NCBI RefSeq assembly: GCF_000785105.2
Contig: NZ_CP018906.1
Span: 1,178,001-1,242,000, forward strand
Direction of reading: 5' to 3'
From: Lentilactobacillus curieae
GTDB taxonomy: Bacteria; Bacillota; Bacilli; Lactobacillales; Lactobacillaceae
DNA: 64,000 bases
Positions 25,988 to 33,223 of this stretch are shown one piece after another. The notes beneath the pieces are model-generated. The model saw only the letters and a program-made list of their open reading frames with translations. It did no database searches and was not told the origin of the DNA. The position numbers and the translations under genes were made by a program. Every line of letters begins with the position of its first letter. Position 1 is the stretch's first letter.

Positions 25988-26263
25988 CTAAATTAATTTA
26001 AGGATTACAATTAGTATTAACATTGCTAAAAAGAATAGACTTCCCGATTTTTTAAATATGTATCCAACTTTTTGGATATTTGAATTACTCTGCTCTACGT
26101 GAATAGCATTAAATGAAATGACCGTTGCTATTAAAAAGCAGAAGAAGTATCTGAATTGGTCAACAAAATTAAAATTTAAAAAAACAAATGGGGAAACTAT
26201 AATGCTAACAATGCCAATAATAACGTAAATCCACATGTAAGTATCAAAATGCGCTTTTTTGAT
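25988..26263 (-). CDS. Small three-helix membrane protein, probable ATC start
   Basis: A ~91-residue protein with three hydrophobic segments (MWIYVIIGIVSIIVSPFVFL, FRYFFCFLIATVISF and SLFFLAMLILIVILKLI). The frame opens at TTG 26278, but that codon is part of the GGAGGT ribosome binding site (26271-26276). The optimally spaced codon is ATC at 26261-26263, giving I(M)-KKAHFDTYMW. Internal ATG (Met15 of the longer frame) lacks a ribosome binding site. It is co-transcribed with the secreted protein and may be its immunity or export partner (inference). A degenerate copy of its 5' end lies near 33930-33975. Confidence 0.6.
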   Translation of the reverse strand: MKKAHFDTYMWIYVIIGIVSIIVSPFVFLNFNFVDQFRYFFCFLIATVISFNAIHVEQSNSNIQKVGYIFKKSGSLFFLAMLILIVILKLI

Positions 26264-26311
26264 AAATATTACCTCCAAAATTCATTCGCGAACTTTTATT
26301 ATGCTACTAGT

Positions 26312-26376
26312 GTGTTGTGAAAATTATGTGAAGATGAAGTGACCATTATGTAAAAATAGAGTGACTATTTTGTGAC
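26312..26376 (-). promoter_or_regulatory. 22-bp-phased direct repeats upstream of the secreted-protein operon
   Basis: On the plus strand ATTATGTGAA (26323), ATTATGTAAA (26345) and ATTTTGTGAC (26367) recur exactly every 22 bases, and a TTGTGAA half lies at 26315. Ten-base direct repeats separated by 12 bases are the classical layout of LytTR-type response-regulator sites in bacteriocin and quorum-sensing promoters. Similar elements occur at 34011-34087. Confidence 0.7.
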
Positions 26377-26383
26377 TTTAGGA

Positions 26384-26974
26384 TTATATTCCTATACTAA
26401 AGTCGTTTAATGAGTTATCAATTTCATCTTCGGTAATTCCAATATATCTCTTGGTGATTTCTTGTGAACTATGGTTAAAGATAGCCATTAGCGTAGCAAT
26501 ATCATGAGTTTTACGATAGTAGTGATAGCCAAACGTTTTGCGGAGCGTGTGTGTGCCGAGGTCATCACGATCCATTTCTTGGCCTAATTTATCCATAATT
26601 CTATATACACCATTTACGGTTAGGTGATACCCAGGCTTTTGAGAAGGAAAGAGCCAGTCGTCATCATTCTTCCCGAAGATATATTGGTCAATCATATCTG
26701 ACAAGTTGGTTAAGTTAAGCCTGCGTTGCTTACCAGTCTTTTGCTCAATAATATACGGCTTCTTGGTGTGTCTAAACTCTCCAACCTTACGAATAACAAT
26801 ATCTGACGCACGTAAACCTGTGTTGATACCGAATAAAAAGAGCAGCAAATCACGGTCTGCATGGCGGTTTCTTGATAGGAAAAATTTTGCAGTTTCGATT
26901 GCTGATTTAGTTCTTAGTGGTTGAATGTTAATATGTAAACCCTTGTTAGTATTGTGCGGTTTATCAGTAGACAT
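26384..26974 (-). CDS. Tyrosine recombinase/integrase family protein
   Basis: A ~196-residue compact recombinase lacking the usual N-terminal SAM-like domain. The catalytic set is visible: Arg in INTGLRASDI, Lys in EQKTGKQRR, HTLRKTFGYH (H-x-x-R), His in AIFNHSSQEIT and Tyr in KRYIGI. The short form resembles plasmid and phage resolvases that resolve dimers or drive inversion. ATG 26974 has GGAG 9 bases ahead. It could have mobilised the island, but I found no clear attachment sites. Confidence 0.9.
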   Translation of the reverse strand: MSTDKPHNTNKGLHINIQPLRTKSAIETAKFFLSRNRHADRDLLLFLFGINTGLRASDIVIRKVGEFRHTKKPYIIEQKTGKQRRLNLTNLSDMIDQYIFGKNDDDWLFPSQKPGYHLTVNGVYRIMDKLGQEMDRDDLGTHTLRKTFGYHYYRKTHDIATLMAIFNHSSQEITKRYIGITEDEIDNSLNDFSIGI

Positions 26975-27011
26975 GATAATCAACTCCATTCAAAAATACT
27001 GTGCACTGTGT

Positions 27012-27116
27012 TATACTAACCACAGATACACAGTAAAGTTGTAGAGATGGCGTTCCGCTATCTAGTTATGAAGAACCGTCAGCGTGCCCGCCAAAGTTTG
27101 CAAACGGTTCTTTTTG
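27012..27116 (+). ncRNA. Candidate antisense RNA of a type I toxin-antitoxin-like locus
   Basis: An extended -10 (TGTTATACT, -10 box 27012-27017) with a TTCAAA -35 at 17 bp would start an RNA near 27024. It ends at a hairpin (AAGAACCGT at 27071 and ACGGTTCTT at 27104) followed by T5. No ORF lies inside. The gene on the opposite strand converges into this hairpin, and the stretch TTGTAGAG occurs both in this RNA (27040 area) and, in the other orientation, in the leader of the opposing transcript (27287 area). This layout is like the par/Fst RNA I-RNA II pair. Confidence 0.55.
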
Positions 27117-27121
27117 TTTGT

Positions 27122-27245
27122 CTACTTTTTCGTGTTTTTGAGCAAAGCGCCAATTGCACGAATGATTGCAGCGATTCCGTAAAGAATGCAGGCAATTCCG
27201 ACCAATAAAAGTTGCGTTTCCTTTCGTTTGGATTTTGTGTGTCAT
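27122..27245 (-). pseudogene. Small hydrophobic peptide, putative type I toxin, frameshifted
   Basis: ATG 27245 has a good GGAG site 8 bases ahead and begins MTHK. After one surplus base in the AAAA run, the other frame continues KSKRKETQLLLVGIACILYG and AAIIRAIGALLKNTKK to a stop at 27122. The joined 40-residue product has one membrane helix and a basic tail, as in Fst/holin-like toxins. With the extra base it is not translated as one unit, unless initiation is at TTG inside LLLVG. It converges on the candidate antisense RNA. Confidence 0.5.
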
Positions 27246-27407
27246 ACACATCACTCCAATCCGATAGTCAACGTCACCGTCTAACAGCTCTACAAATAAG
27301 ATTATATCATAACTAACAACTAATGCACGGTGTTTTTAAAAACCGTGCATTAATTAAAAATCAAAAATTTTTAGTTAATATTATACGAAAACGAAAGGAC
27401 TGTTGAT

Positions 27408-27614
27408 ATGAACCCCCAAAAGACAGCTTACATTGTTAGTGAGGTGGTTAAATTCATCAGTTTTATTATTTTAATCGTAGCAGTCTATATTACAAAAGGA
27501 CTAAATATTGTTTTCTGGTTAATTGCTATGATAAATTTTGGGGTCTCAATACTATTTTTACCTAACAACTTTTTAAATAACTTAGTTCTAAGTTTTATTA
27601 AGAACAAAAGATAA
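27408..27614 (+). CDS. Small membrane protein, two predicted helices
   Basis: A 68-residue protein with hydrophobic helices at about 13-33 (VVKFISFIILIVAVYITKGL) and 35-62, with a basic end KNKR. AAAGGA lies 9 bases ahead of ATG 27408. The family is not recognised. A hairpin terminator follows at 27674. Small proteins of this type near bacteriocin-like genes are sometimes immunity factors, but nothing here proves it. Confidence 0.55.
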   Translation: MNPQKTAYIVSEVVKFISFIILIVAVYITKGLNIVFWLIAMINFGVSILFLPNNFLNNLVLSFIKNKR

Positions 27615-27673
27615 CAGTTTCTAGCTATTAGGCGATTACCTTTTTATTTCTTGTGAAAACTTGAAGTAATATT

Positions 27674-27706
27674 AAGCCGTTGGAATTATTACAACGGCTT
27701 TTAATT
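27674..27706 (+). terminator. Terminator after the 68-residue membrane protein
   Basis: AAGCCGTTG and CAACGGCTT arms around a 9-base loop with a T-rich tail. Confidence 0.75.
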
Positions 27707-27994
27707 TAGTCCAAAAAATCTACGATTTACAATGAATTCGTAGATAGATATAGAGTGACAGCTTATCGGTTGCTAAGAACCGCTGAACTACATTGAGACA
27801 TGATCGGTTTTTCTTATAATTTATGTTAATTCCCTTGTTAACGAAATTTCTTCCGTAAATGTTGCTTAAGCAATACCCCAATCTACTGACTGATTACCAC
27901 CGCTCTAACTACTCTACATTAACTATTATTCACGCAAAGCCCTTAAGTCTAAATGACTTAAGGACTTTTTCATTTGAGATAATTATTATTTTTT
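27707..27994. other. Non-coding stretch with a second hairpin
   Basis: No convincing gene. CCTTAAGTC (27941-27949) and GACTTAAGG (27955-27963) followed by ACTTTTTC form another plus-strand terminator without a visible upstream gene, possibly the end of an eroded gene or of a small RNA. Confidence 0.5.
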
Positions 27995-28252
27995 TTAGTC
28001 CACAATGTGATTTGCGCTGGTGTAGATTGGCTCACGATTAAGAGCCCGCTTGATACTTTCTTCTATGGCTAATGGACTGTTTACATTGGTTGAAGAGACC
28101 AGCTTGTTGAGATCCTTTGAAGTGCGAAAGGCTTGATTGGCAATCTTGTGACTCATGGAATCCAGCATAACGATCACAACATCATCGTGCTTAATCGCTG
28201 ACAGCAAGCTAGTTTCAATTCCTTTACCAGTGACGGCTTCATCATAGGTCAA
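27995..28252 (-). pseudogene. DUF2325-like gene fragment
   Basis: About 85 codons without a proper start; the frame is open a little further upstream to a TAA near 28300. The pattern HDDVVIVMLDSMSHKIANQA, then LVSSTNVNSPLAIEESIKRA resembles the C-terminal half of DUF2325 proteins (a Rossmann-like domain with a conserved Ser-His). The N-terminal half is missing. The assignment is from pattern memory only. Confidence 0.4.
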
Positions 28253-28280
28253 AAGCTCTTTGCCGAGAGGAGCTTTACAA

Positions 28281-28523
28281 ATGACCGATAACCAACTAAC
28301 TTAACTAAAAAGCGTTGCTGAACATGCGGCGACTAATCGCAAATGGATTCAAGTTCGACTGTTTGAATTTGAAGATAATCCGTTAAAGCTTGAAGATTGG
28401 CAGGAATTTATTACGGAATTAGCTGATAATTACTTGATCCTGGTCACTGACGATGGGAAATGGAAAATTAATTATCGCGACGTAGTTAAGGTTGAAATAT
28501 TACTACCTACTTACGAAAAATAA
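28281..28523 (+). pseudogene. Unknown 80-codon gene interrupted by TAA at codon 8
   Basis: ATG 28281 has an excellent AGAGGAG site 8 bases ahead. The frame reads MTDNQLT, TAA (28302-28304), then LKSVAEHAATNRKWIQVRLF to WKINYRDVVKVEILLPTYEK and a stop. The body is protein-like: alternating strands with a central LEDWQEFITELADN helix, weakly reminiscent of YolD-type UV-damage accessory proteins of plasmids and phages. One base change could have created the stop. Confidence 0.5.
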
Positions 28524-28596
28524 AATACACGTCTTTTGGGATTGTTAACACAATTGGGGTATTTTTTAAGTATTACATTATTACGGTGAAATTATA

Positions 28597-28625
28597 TTGA
28601 CATATTTATTATCTAAAACTATTAT
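28597..28625 (+). promoter_or_regulatory. Promoter of the secreted-protein cassette
   Basis: Consensus -35 TTGACA and -10 TATTAT separated by 17 bases, 38 bases upstream of the first start codon. No 22-bp repeats are evident here, so this cassette looks constitutive compared with the one at 26 kb. Confidence 0.75.
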
Positions 28626-28662
28626 TTAGTTGTTATTAAATAAATACAAAAGGGGAAGATTT

Positions 28663-29010
28663 ATGATGAGATTGAAAGCAATTATGTTTACAGCGTTAAG
28701 TTGTTTATTTTTTACAAGCTTTAATGTCAGCGCTAACGCAATTAAGCATGAACAAATTACTAATAGTGAGGGACAGACACATCAATTAGCAACTAATCCA
28801 GCAGAACAGGAAAATCAGATTAGAAGTAATGGTAATACGACCACACATGTTAAATCTGTAGTACATAAAAGGACAGTAATTGTTAACCCTGCTGATAGGG
28901 TCAGCAAAAAGTCCTTGGTAGAGAAGCACACGGTAACGACTAAACCGCGCTATTCAAAATTGCAATTAAAGAAATTAATGGAGAAGCAGTTTGCCAGCAA
29001 AAAAAGATGA
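28663..29010 (+). CDS. Secreted Lys-rich protein of unknown function
   Basis: A 115-residue precursor with a Sec signal peptide (FTALSCLFFTSFNVSANA, cleavage after ANA) and a basic mature part with repeated VHKRTVIV and VEKHTVTT motifs ending in KQFASKKR. AGGGGAAG precedes two adjacent ATGs (28663 and 28666). The stop overlaps the ATGATG of the next gene, directly after an A7 run. Without the one-base frame difference, the two would form a single secreted protein with a continuous Lys/Gln-rich helix. Function unknown. Confidence 0.65.
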   Translation: MMRLKAIMFTALSCLFFTSFNVSANAIKHEQITNSEGQTHQLATNPAEQENQIRSNGNTTTHVKSVVHKRTVIVNPADRVSKKSLVEKHTVTTKPRYSKLQLKKLMEKQFASKKR

Positions 29011-29444
29011 TGGCGCAAGATAAAGTAAAACGGCAACGTGAGAATGTTAAACTGCGTGCCAAAGAACAGGCCAATGAAAAGTCTTTAGCTCAGGCAGCAG
29101 CTCATGCTAAACAAGTTAAAAAGGCAGAAGCCTTAAAGCAAGAAAGCAATAATTCAGTAACAGCCACTAGTCAACCAACAAATGAGCAAAGTACAGCCGA
29201 TAGTCAAACTCAGCCGGCAACACAAGAACAACAACCACAAATGACTGATAGAGAAAAGAAAAATCAAGAAGCGCAAGATGCAAATACTAGATTACAACCT
29301 TGGTACACTGGAACTGCTGCGGCAGCTAACGTGGGACAACTCGCTTATTATGTCACAGGTTCAGTATCGAACGTAGTCGGTCAGGGTACAGCTATTGTTA
29401 ATTCTATAACCGGAGTTATTTCAGCCATTAGAAGTCTAATTTAA
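29007..29444 (+). CDS. Coiled-coil protein with hydrophobic C-terminus, possible -1-frame extension of the preceding gene
   Basis: 145 residues without any signal peptide: a highly charged helical segment (residues 1-45), a Gln/Thr/Ser-rich linker (50-90) and a 45-residue glycine-containing hydrophobic tail (GTAAAANVGQLAYYVTGSVS, then GTAIVNSITGVISAIRSLI). The tail looks membrane-active. Because the other cassette proteins are secreted and this one lacks a leader, it is probably delivered as a fusion with the preceding signal-peptide ORF through frameshifting or slippage at the A7 run, or else the cassette has suffered a one-base deletion. The family is not recognised. Confidence 0.55.
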   Translation: MMAQDKVKRQRENVKLRAKEQANEKSLAQAAAHAKQVKKAEALKQESNNSVTATSQPTNEQSTADSQTQPATQEQQPQMTDREKKNQEAQDANTRLQPWYTGTAAAANVGQLAYYVTGSVSNVVGQGTAIVNSITGVISAIRSLI

Positions 29445-29459
29445 TTGGAGATGTGACGA

Positions 29460-30629
29460 ATGCTAAAGAACGATCTGAAATTATTGCCAAAGCTTTTAAT
29501 TTCACTAGTAGCCGTGTTCTCATTTTCGATAACTGTTACTCCTAATGTCATCCACGCTGACTATGATCGGTACGGTCAGAGAATAGACAATAATAATAGT
29601 TCATCTAATAATAATGATAACGATGACGATAATAGAAAACCAGAAGGCGGCGGTGTTGTTGACCCAGGTGGAGCTATTGGCGGCACACCAGGTGTTGCTG
29701 GTGGAGCTGCTGGTAATCCTTCCGCTTCTGCGACAGGTGCTGGAGTTTCTGCGGGGACTGTAAACCCGAATGCTCAAAATACAGCTGCAATTCCAAATCA
29801 GCAACAAACCTTTAACAATGTTAATGGTAACAATAACAGTGGCCAAGAAACAACCAAAACAAGGACACCAGTTGGAGTAAACGACCAAGCAAATAATTTA
29901 GGACAAAGAAATCAAGCCACAAAGAGTAGCAACAATTTAGCACCAAGAAACCAAGTCACAAAAAGTAGTAATAATGTTAGCAAAGCTAATATTAACAACA
30001 ATCCGGGGACTGAATACCATCATCGACATGGTAATCATGTCAAGAGAATCAAAGGTCTACACAAACACCCTGGCCGATTAGGCCAATATCATATGAAACC
30101 TGGAGACATTATAATCTGTTATGGTGGCGGTTCCAGTGGTAGTATAGGGGGTATCCCCGGACATGTTGGTATTGCCAACACATCAAGTACAATTCTAGAG
30201 ATGCCTGGAGCTAATTATGGCTACTCAAAGAAAAATAATGTTAAAGATAATAAAAAAGGGGTATTTTTTAATAGACATGTCATTGGGAGACATAAAAACA
30301 GAAAACATAACAAATCATCAGATAAAACTATGAAAGTAATTGTATTTAGATTTAAAAATCCAAAATATGGTAAAGAAGCGGCTAGCTACGCTTATCACCA
30401 TATGTTCAAGAATGGTAATTTAAATTACGCTATAGGAACTGGAGCTATGATTCATAAAAAGAATCCTAGTTATTGTTCTAAATTTGTGTACCAGGCCTAT
30501 CTTTATGGAACTAAGGGAAAGGTTACTAGAACTATCCATCTGCCACTTTATTGGATCTATCCTCACAACATTATGCATTATTTCAAACCAAAATATAAGC
30601 CCAGAGAAGTATACAGTCTGACATATTAG
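29460..30629 (+). CDS. Secreted permuted papain-like (YiiX/NlpC-P60-like) hydrolase
   Basis: 389 residues: signal peptide (1-34, ending VIHADY), a long low-complexity Asn/Asp/Gly/Ala linker (35-180) with imperfect repeats of the NQxTKSSNN type, and a C-terminal catalytic domain. The order His first (MKPGDIIICYGG...PGHVGIA), Cys later (NPSYCSKFVYQAYLYG) is that of circularly permuted NlpC/P60-type enzymes such as YiiX. The basic mature domain would bind cell walls. It lies 15 bases after the 145-residue ORF and 10 before a membrane protein. A secreted peptidoglycan amidase or endopeptidase used against neighbours is an attractive inference. Confidence 0.75.
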   Translation: MLKNDLKLLPKLLISLVAVFSFSITVTPNVIHADYDRYGQRIDNNNSSSNNNDNDDDNRKPEGGGVVDPGGAIGGTPGVAGGAAGNPSASATGAGVSAGTVNPNAQNTAAIPNQQQTFNNVNGNNNSGQETTKTRTPVGVNDQANNLGQRNQATKSSNNLAPRNQVTKSSNNVSKANINNNPGTEYHHRHGNHVKRIKGLHKHPGRLGQYHMKPGDIIICYGGGSSGSIGGIPGHVGIANTSSTILEMPGANYGYSKKNNVKDNKKGVFFNRHVIGRHKNRKHNKSSDKTMKVIVFRFKNPKYGKEAASYAYHHMFKNGNLNYAIGTGAMIHKKNPSYCSKFVYQAYLYGTKGKVTRTIHLPLYWIYPHNIMHYFKPKYKPREVYSLTY

Positions 30630-30639
30630 GAGGGATAAT

Positions 30640-31014
30640 TTGAAAACAATCAATGGTTTTAATATATTATCGCTAATAGTTATTTCATTAGGTTTACTGG
30701 GCTCGTGCTTAGCTTTGTCGGCAGATATCTGGTTTTCGAACATGGGGTATTACACTGGGCCCGATACATGGTATGGACACCCTCAATGGTTGTTACAAAA
30801 TGTTACCTTTTTTCTAGTCATTGTTTGTGTAGCAACTCTTTGGATAAAAAAATCCAATGCGGTAATAATTATACTTGCTACTATAGTTGCCTTACTTTTA
30901 ATTTTTAATTTGACACTACCATATGACGCAACATTTAACATTTGGAGTGGTACTATTGTTCCAGGGAGTATCGGACTGTACGTGATCCTTCACGTTTTAA
31001 TTAAAGGGGTCTAA
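30640..31014 (+). CDS. Four-helix membrane protein, last gene of the secreted cassette
   Basis: 124 residues with hydrophobic stretches near 8-28, 52-68, 71-92 and 103-121 and an extracellular loop WFSNMGYYTGPDTWYGHPQW. Start TTG 30640 is supported by AGGAGGG 6 bases ahead. The family is not recognised. Its position directly behind a secreted hydrolase makes self-protection or export support plausible, but no immunity family is identifiable. Confidence 0.65.
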   Translation: MKTINGFNILSLIVISLGLLGSCLALSADIWFSNMGYYTGPDTWYGHPQWLLQNVTFFLVIVCVATLWIKKSNAVIIILATIVALLLIFNLTLPYDATFNIWSGTIVPGSIGLYVILHVLIKGV

Positions 31015-31328
31015 TTAGCGGTCATGATTTATACTATTATCAATAGTTTCTCTTATTAACGAATCTTCCAAGCATTACAGTGTAGTTAATAAATAACTTA
31101 AAGCAATAATGAAGACAGCCATGGGTTACACTCATGGCTGTTTTTAGTGCACATATTTTTTATACAGGAGTAGTTTATACTATATTAAGAAACTAGAAAT
31201 ATTTATTGGTGAGTAAACCTATAATGCGTCAAGATTAGCTTATATGGCGTAATTTTGGCCAGGCATTCAACTTCTATTATTGTTAGAATGAACATAGTAC
31301 CTAATAAAAAAAGAATGAGTGATATTAT
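31015..31328. other. Intergenic region with terminator
   Basis: Holds the cassette terminator (31113-31146) and the promoter of the decayed repressor gene. No other structure is evident. Confidence 0.5.
31113..31146 (+). terminator. Terminator of the secreted-protein cassette
   Basis: ACAGCCATG and CATGGCTGT arms followed by T5. Confidence 0.85.
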
Positions 31329-32007
31329 ATGAGTAAAGTAACGCCGACACAATTTGGGGAGAAGCTTCGGGACTTGCGTAAACAGAAAGGATATTTGCTT
31401 AGACAAGATTAACGGCAATTGAAAACAAAAGATCAACCTCAAATTTCTGATGGCTACTGGTCGTTGATTGAAAATGGAAAAAGAAGTATTCCAAAAGCAG
31501 ATACATCGCGTCGAATGGCAAAAGGTCTCCGGCTAGATGTTGATATTTTATATCAAGCAGCTGGTTATTCTGAGGTGAATTTAATGCTAGGAAATATAAC
31601 ATAACCAGGATGATGTTGTTAGAATACCAGTTCTAGAAACCTCGGATCTTTTGGGTGAAGACGAAGACTTGCAAGCTCAATCATATGAGTTGGTGGGCTC
31701 AAATACAATTGACCTTAATTTTAGTTATTATTGGATCCACGTAACGCAAACCGACTTATTGGCTGACCACATCATGCCAGAGGACTTAGCTTTGATAAAA
31801 GAAACTGACAACTTTAATAATGATTAAATTTGTTTAGTTAGAATTAAGCATGATCGTCTCATACTTGCTCATGTCAGTCGGCAAGGTTCACCAATTTTAT
31901 TAGTCAATTATGAATCGGGTTTTAAAGCTCAGGTATTTGGTCAGACGGATTCTCAATCGATCAAGATTATTGGCACCGTCCAACAAATAAGAAGAAATTT
32001 TGCGTAG
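31329..32007 (+). pseudogene. Phage-type HTH/S24 (LexA/CI-like) repressor, multiply interrupted
   Basis: ATG 31329 opens an XRE helix-turn-helix (FGEKLRDLRKQKGYLLRQ, then SDGYWSLIENGKRSIPK) broken by TAA at 31410-31412. A one-base frameshift near 31603 leads into VVRIPVLETSD and an S24-type peptidase-like domain (DHIMPEDLALIKE, TAA at 31825-31827, LVRIKHDRLILAHVSRQG, KIIGTVQQIRRNFA). Three lesions mean the gene is dead. It is the remnant of a prophage or an integrative element control gene. Confidence 0.75.
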
Positions 32008-32146
32008 TTAGGTAAAAATGATTAAAAATCCAAGACTTTATTTATGTTATGACTTTACCAGCAATCAGAGGGATAAACTTATTTATCGTCTCATCAAAAC
32101 AGGCTTTAAAATACGCTTATATCACGTGTGTAACCCTAAAAACACC

Positions 32147-32196
32147 AAAAAACCGCTTACCTAGTATTAAGACATACAATGGTAAACGGTTTTTTT
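32147..32196. terminator. Bidirectional hairpin terminator
   Basis: AAAAAACCG...TTACC and GGTAA...CGGTTTTTT arms between the repressor remnant and the minus-strand gene at 32293. Confidence 0.75.
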
Positions 32197-32292
32197 AATT
32201 TTAACAGATATTCAGAGTTAATTCAGCACGAGGGGTACAGATCAGATTCGCTCCTAGTCCTCTTTGTATTATAAGTGCTTAAATAGCAGGCA

Positions 32293-32685
32293 TTATTTTT
32301 TCGTCTGATCAAACAGTGAATCATAATCTGGTCCACATTCAAGATAGTCCGTTAATTCGTATAATCGGTGATATGAGTATTCTGCTGTTGCTACAAGAAG
32401 GTCAATAACTAATTTATTGTCAACTAAAGTTTGTGAACCAGCCAAGACATCTTCAACCACCTTACGATATTTAGGCAAGGCGCTTACCTCAAGATTTTCG
32501 TCAGACTCTGATAAACGAATAAAGCCCGACACAATCGAATCCCGCTGAACAGAAGTAATTCCAGTCTCCAAGCATAATAGGCTTAGTAGTCTTGTACTCC
32601 ACTCTGTATTTACAAGTTTATCTGATAATTCTCTGACGGCTTCTCTTAACAAATAGACTTGATCCTCAAGTCGTTCACTATTCAT
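32293..32685 (-). CDS. Small cytoplasmic protein, DUF1878-like, copy 1
   Basis: A 130-residue acidic helical protein, strikingly paralogous to the product of 33224-33622 (shared RDSIVSGF.RL, ALPKYRKVVED.L.GSQTL, L.ELTD.LE.G.DYDS.FDQT). The N-terminal helix followed by SLLCLETGITSVQRDSIVSG resembles DUF1878 (Bacillus YhaI-like), a weak call. AGGAGG sits 8 bases ahead of the ATG. The 50 bases before it encode the end of a lost small ORF (IAQALEQVLRIFI) homologous to the same spot ahead of copy 2, showing that the duplication unit extended upstream. Confidence 0.65.
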   Translation of the reverse strand: MNSERLEDQVYLLREAVRELSDKLVNTEWSTRLLSLLCLETGITSVQRDSIVSGFIRLSESDENLEVSALPKYRKVVEDVLAGSQTLVDNKLVIDLLVATAEYSYHRLYELTDYLECGPDYDSLFDQTKK

Positions 32686-32757
32686 TGATTAATCCTCCTA
32701 AATAAAAATTCTGAGCACCTGTTCAAGTGCCTGAGCAATGGTTAGATTGCAACTTAA

Positions 32758-33072
32758 TTAAAGTTTAAGTTGACTTATAATCCAAGGGAATCGTTCTTCA
32801 TCTTGAAATGCAGCTATTAACTCATGAATCGTGGCTTCAGCAGTTTGACTTGAAGTGTCAGGTTTGATTTCTTGTATTTTAGAGATAACTTCATCAGTTG
32901 ATAATGATTTCTTACTATGTTCGATCCTGACAAAATAGGAGTACAATGATTGAATTTCGTTGTCAGAGTAAGATCGACTAAGAAAAACAAAAGCACTGCT
33001 ATGAATATTAAGCTTTGTGCAGATGGTATCAAGTATATCTATTAAAAGGGCTTCTTTTGTGAAAACTTCCAT
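32758..33072 (-). CDS. Hypothetical cytoplasmic protein between the duplicated genes
   Basis: A 104-residue helical acidic protein (EVFTKEALLIDILDTICTKL, then SDNEIQSLYSYFVRIEH, TSSQTAEATIHELIAAFQ). ATG 33072 is chosen because AGAGG lies 8 bases ahead; a longer frame runs to 33093. The family is not recognised; size and helical pattern are compatible with bacteriocin-immunity four-helix bundles, but no motif confirms this. It lies between two copies of the DUF1878-like gene, all on one strand. Confidence 0.55.
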   Translation of the reverse strand: MEVFTKEALLIDILDTICTKLNIHSSAFVFLSRSYSDNEIQSLYSYFVRIEHSKKSLSTDEVISKIQEIKPDTSSQTAEATIHELIAAFQDEERFPWIISQLKL

Positions 33073-33223
33073 TGGTAATTTACCTCTAATCATCTAAATT
33101 TATGATAAAAGTTGTGCGGCTTGTACTGCCCAATAACAAATTGATTTATTAAATAACGAGCTTAACTTTTAGAGTCATTGCGTGGCCTCTTGGCATGGAA
33201 CTTAACAAAACCAAGCAACAAAA

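Noticed and set aside
27066-27254. 62-codon frame on the minus strand
   Set aside because: It is the wrong frame over the hydrophobic toxin-like peptide. Composition is not protein-like, and it reads through the antisense RNA terminator; only its ATG and ribosome binding site seem genuine.
27859-28041. 60-codon frame on the plus strand
   Set aside because: No ribosome binding site, and it crosses a terminator hairpin and the DUF2325-like fragment.
28663-31014. Type VII/LXG-type toxin module
   Set aside because: No WXG or LXG motif and no ESX-type genes nearby; the leaders are ordinary Sec signal peptides.
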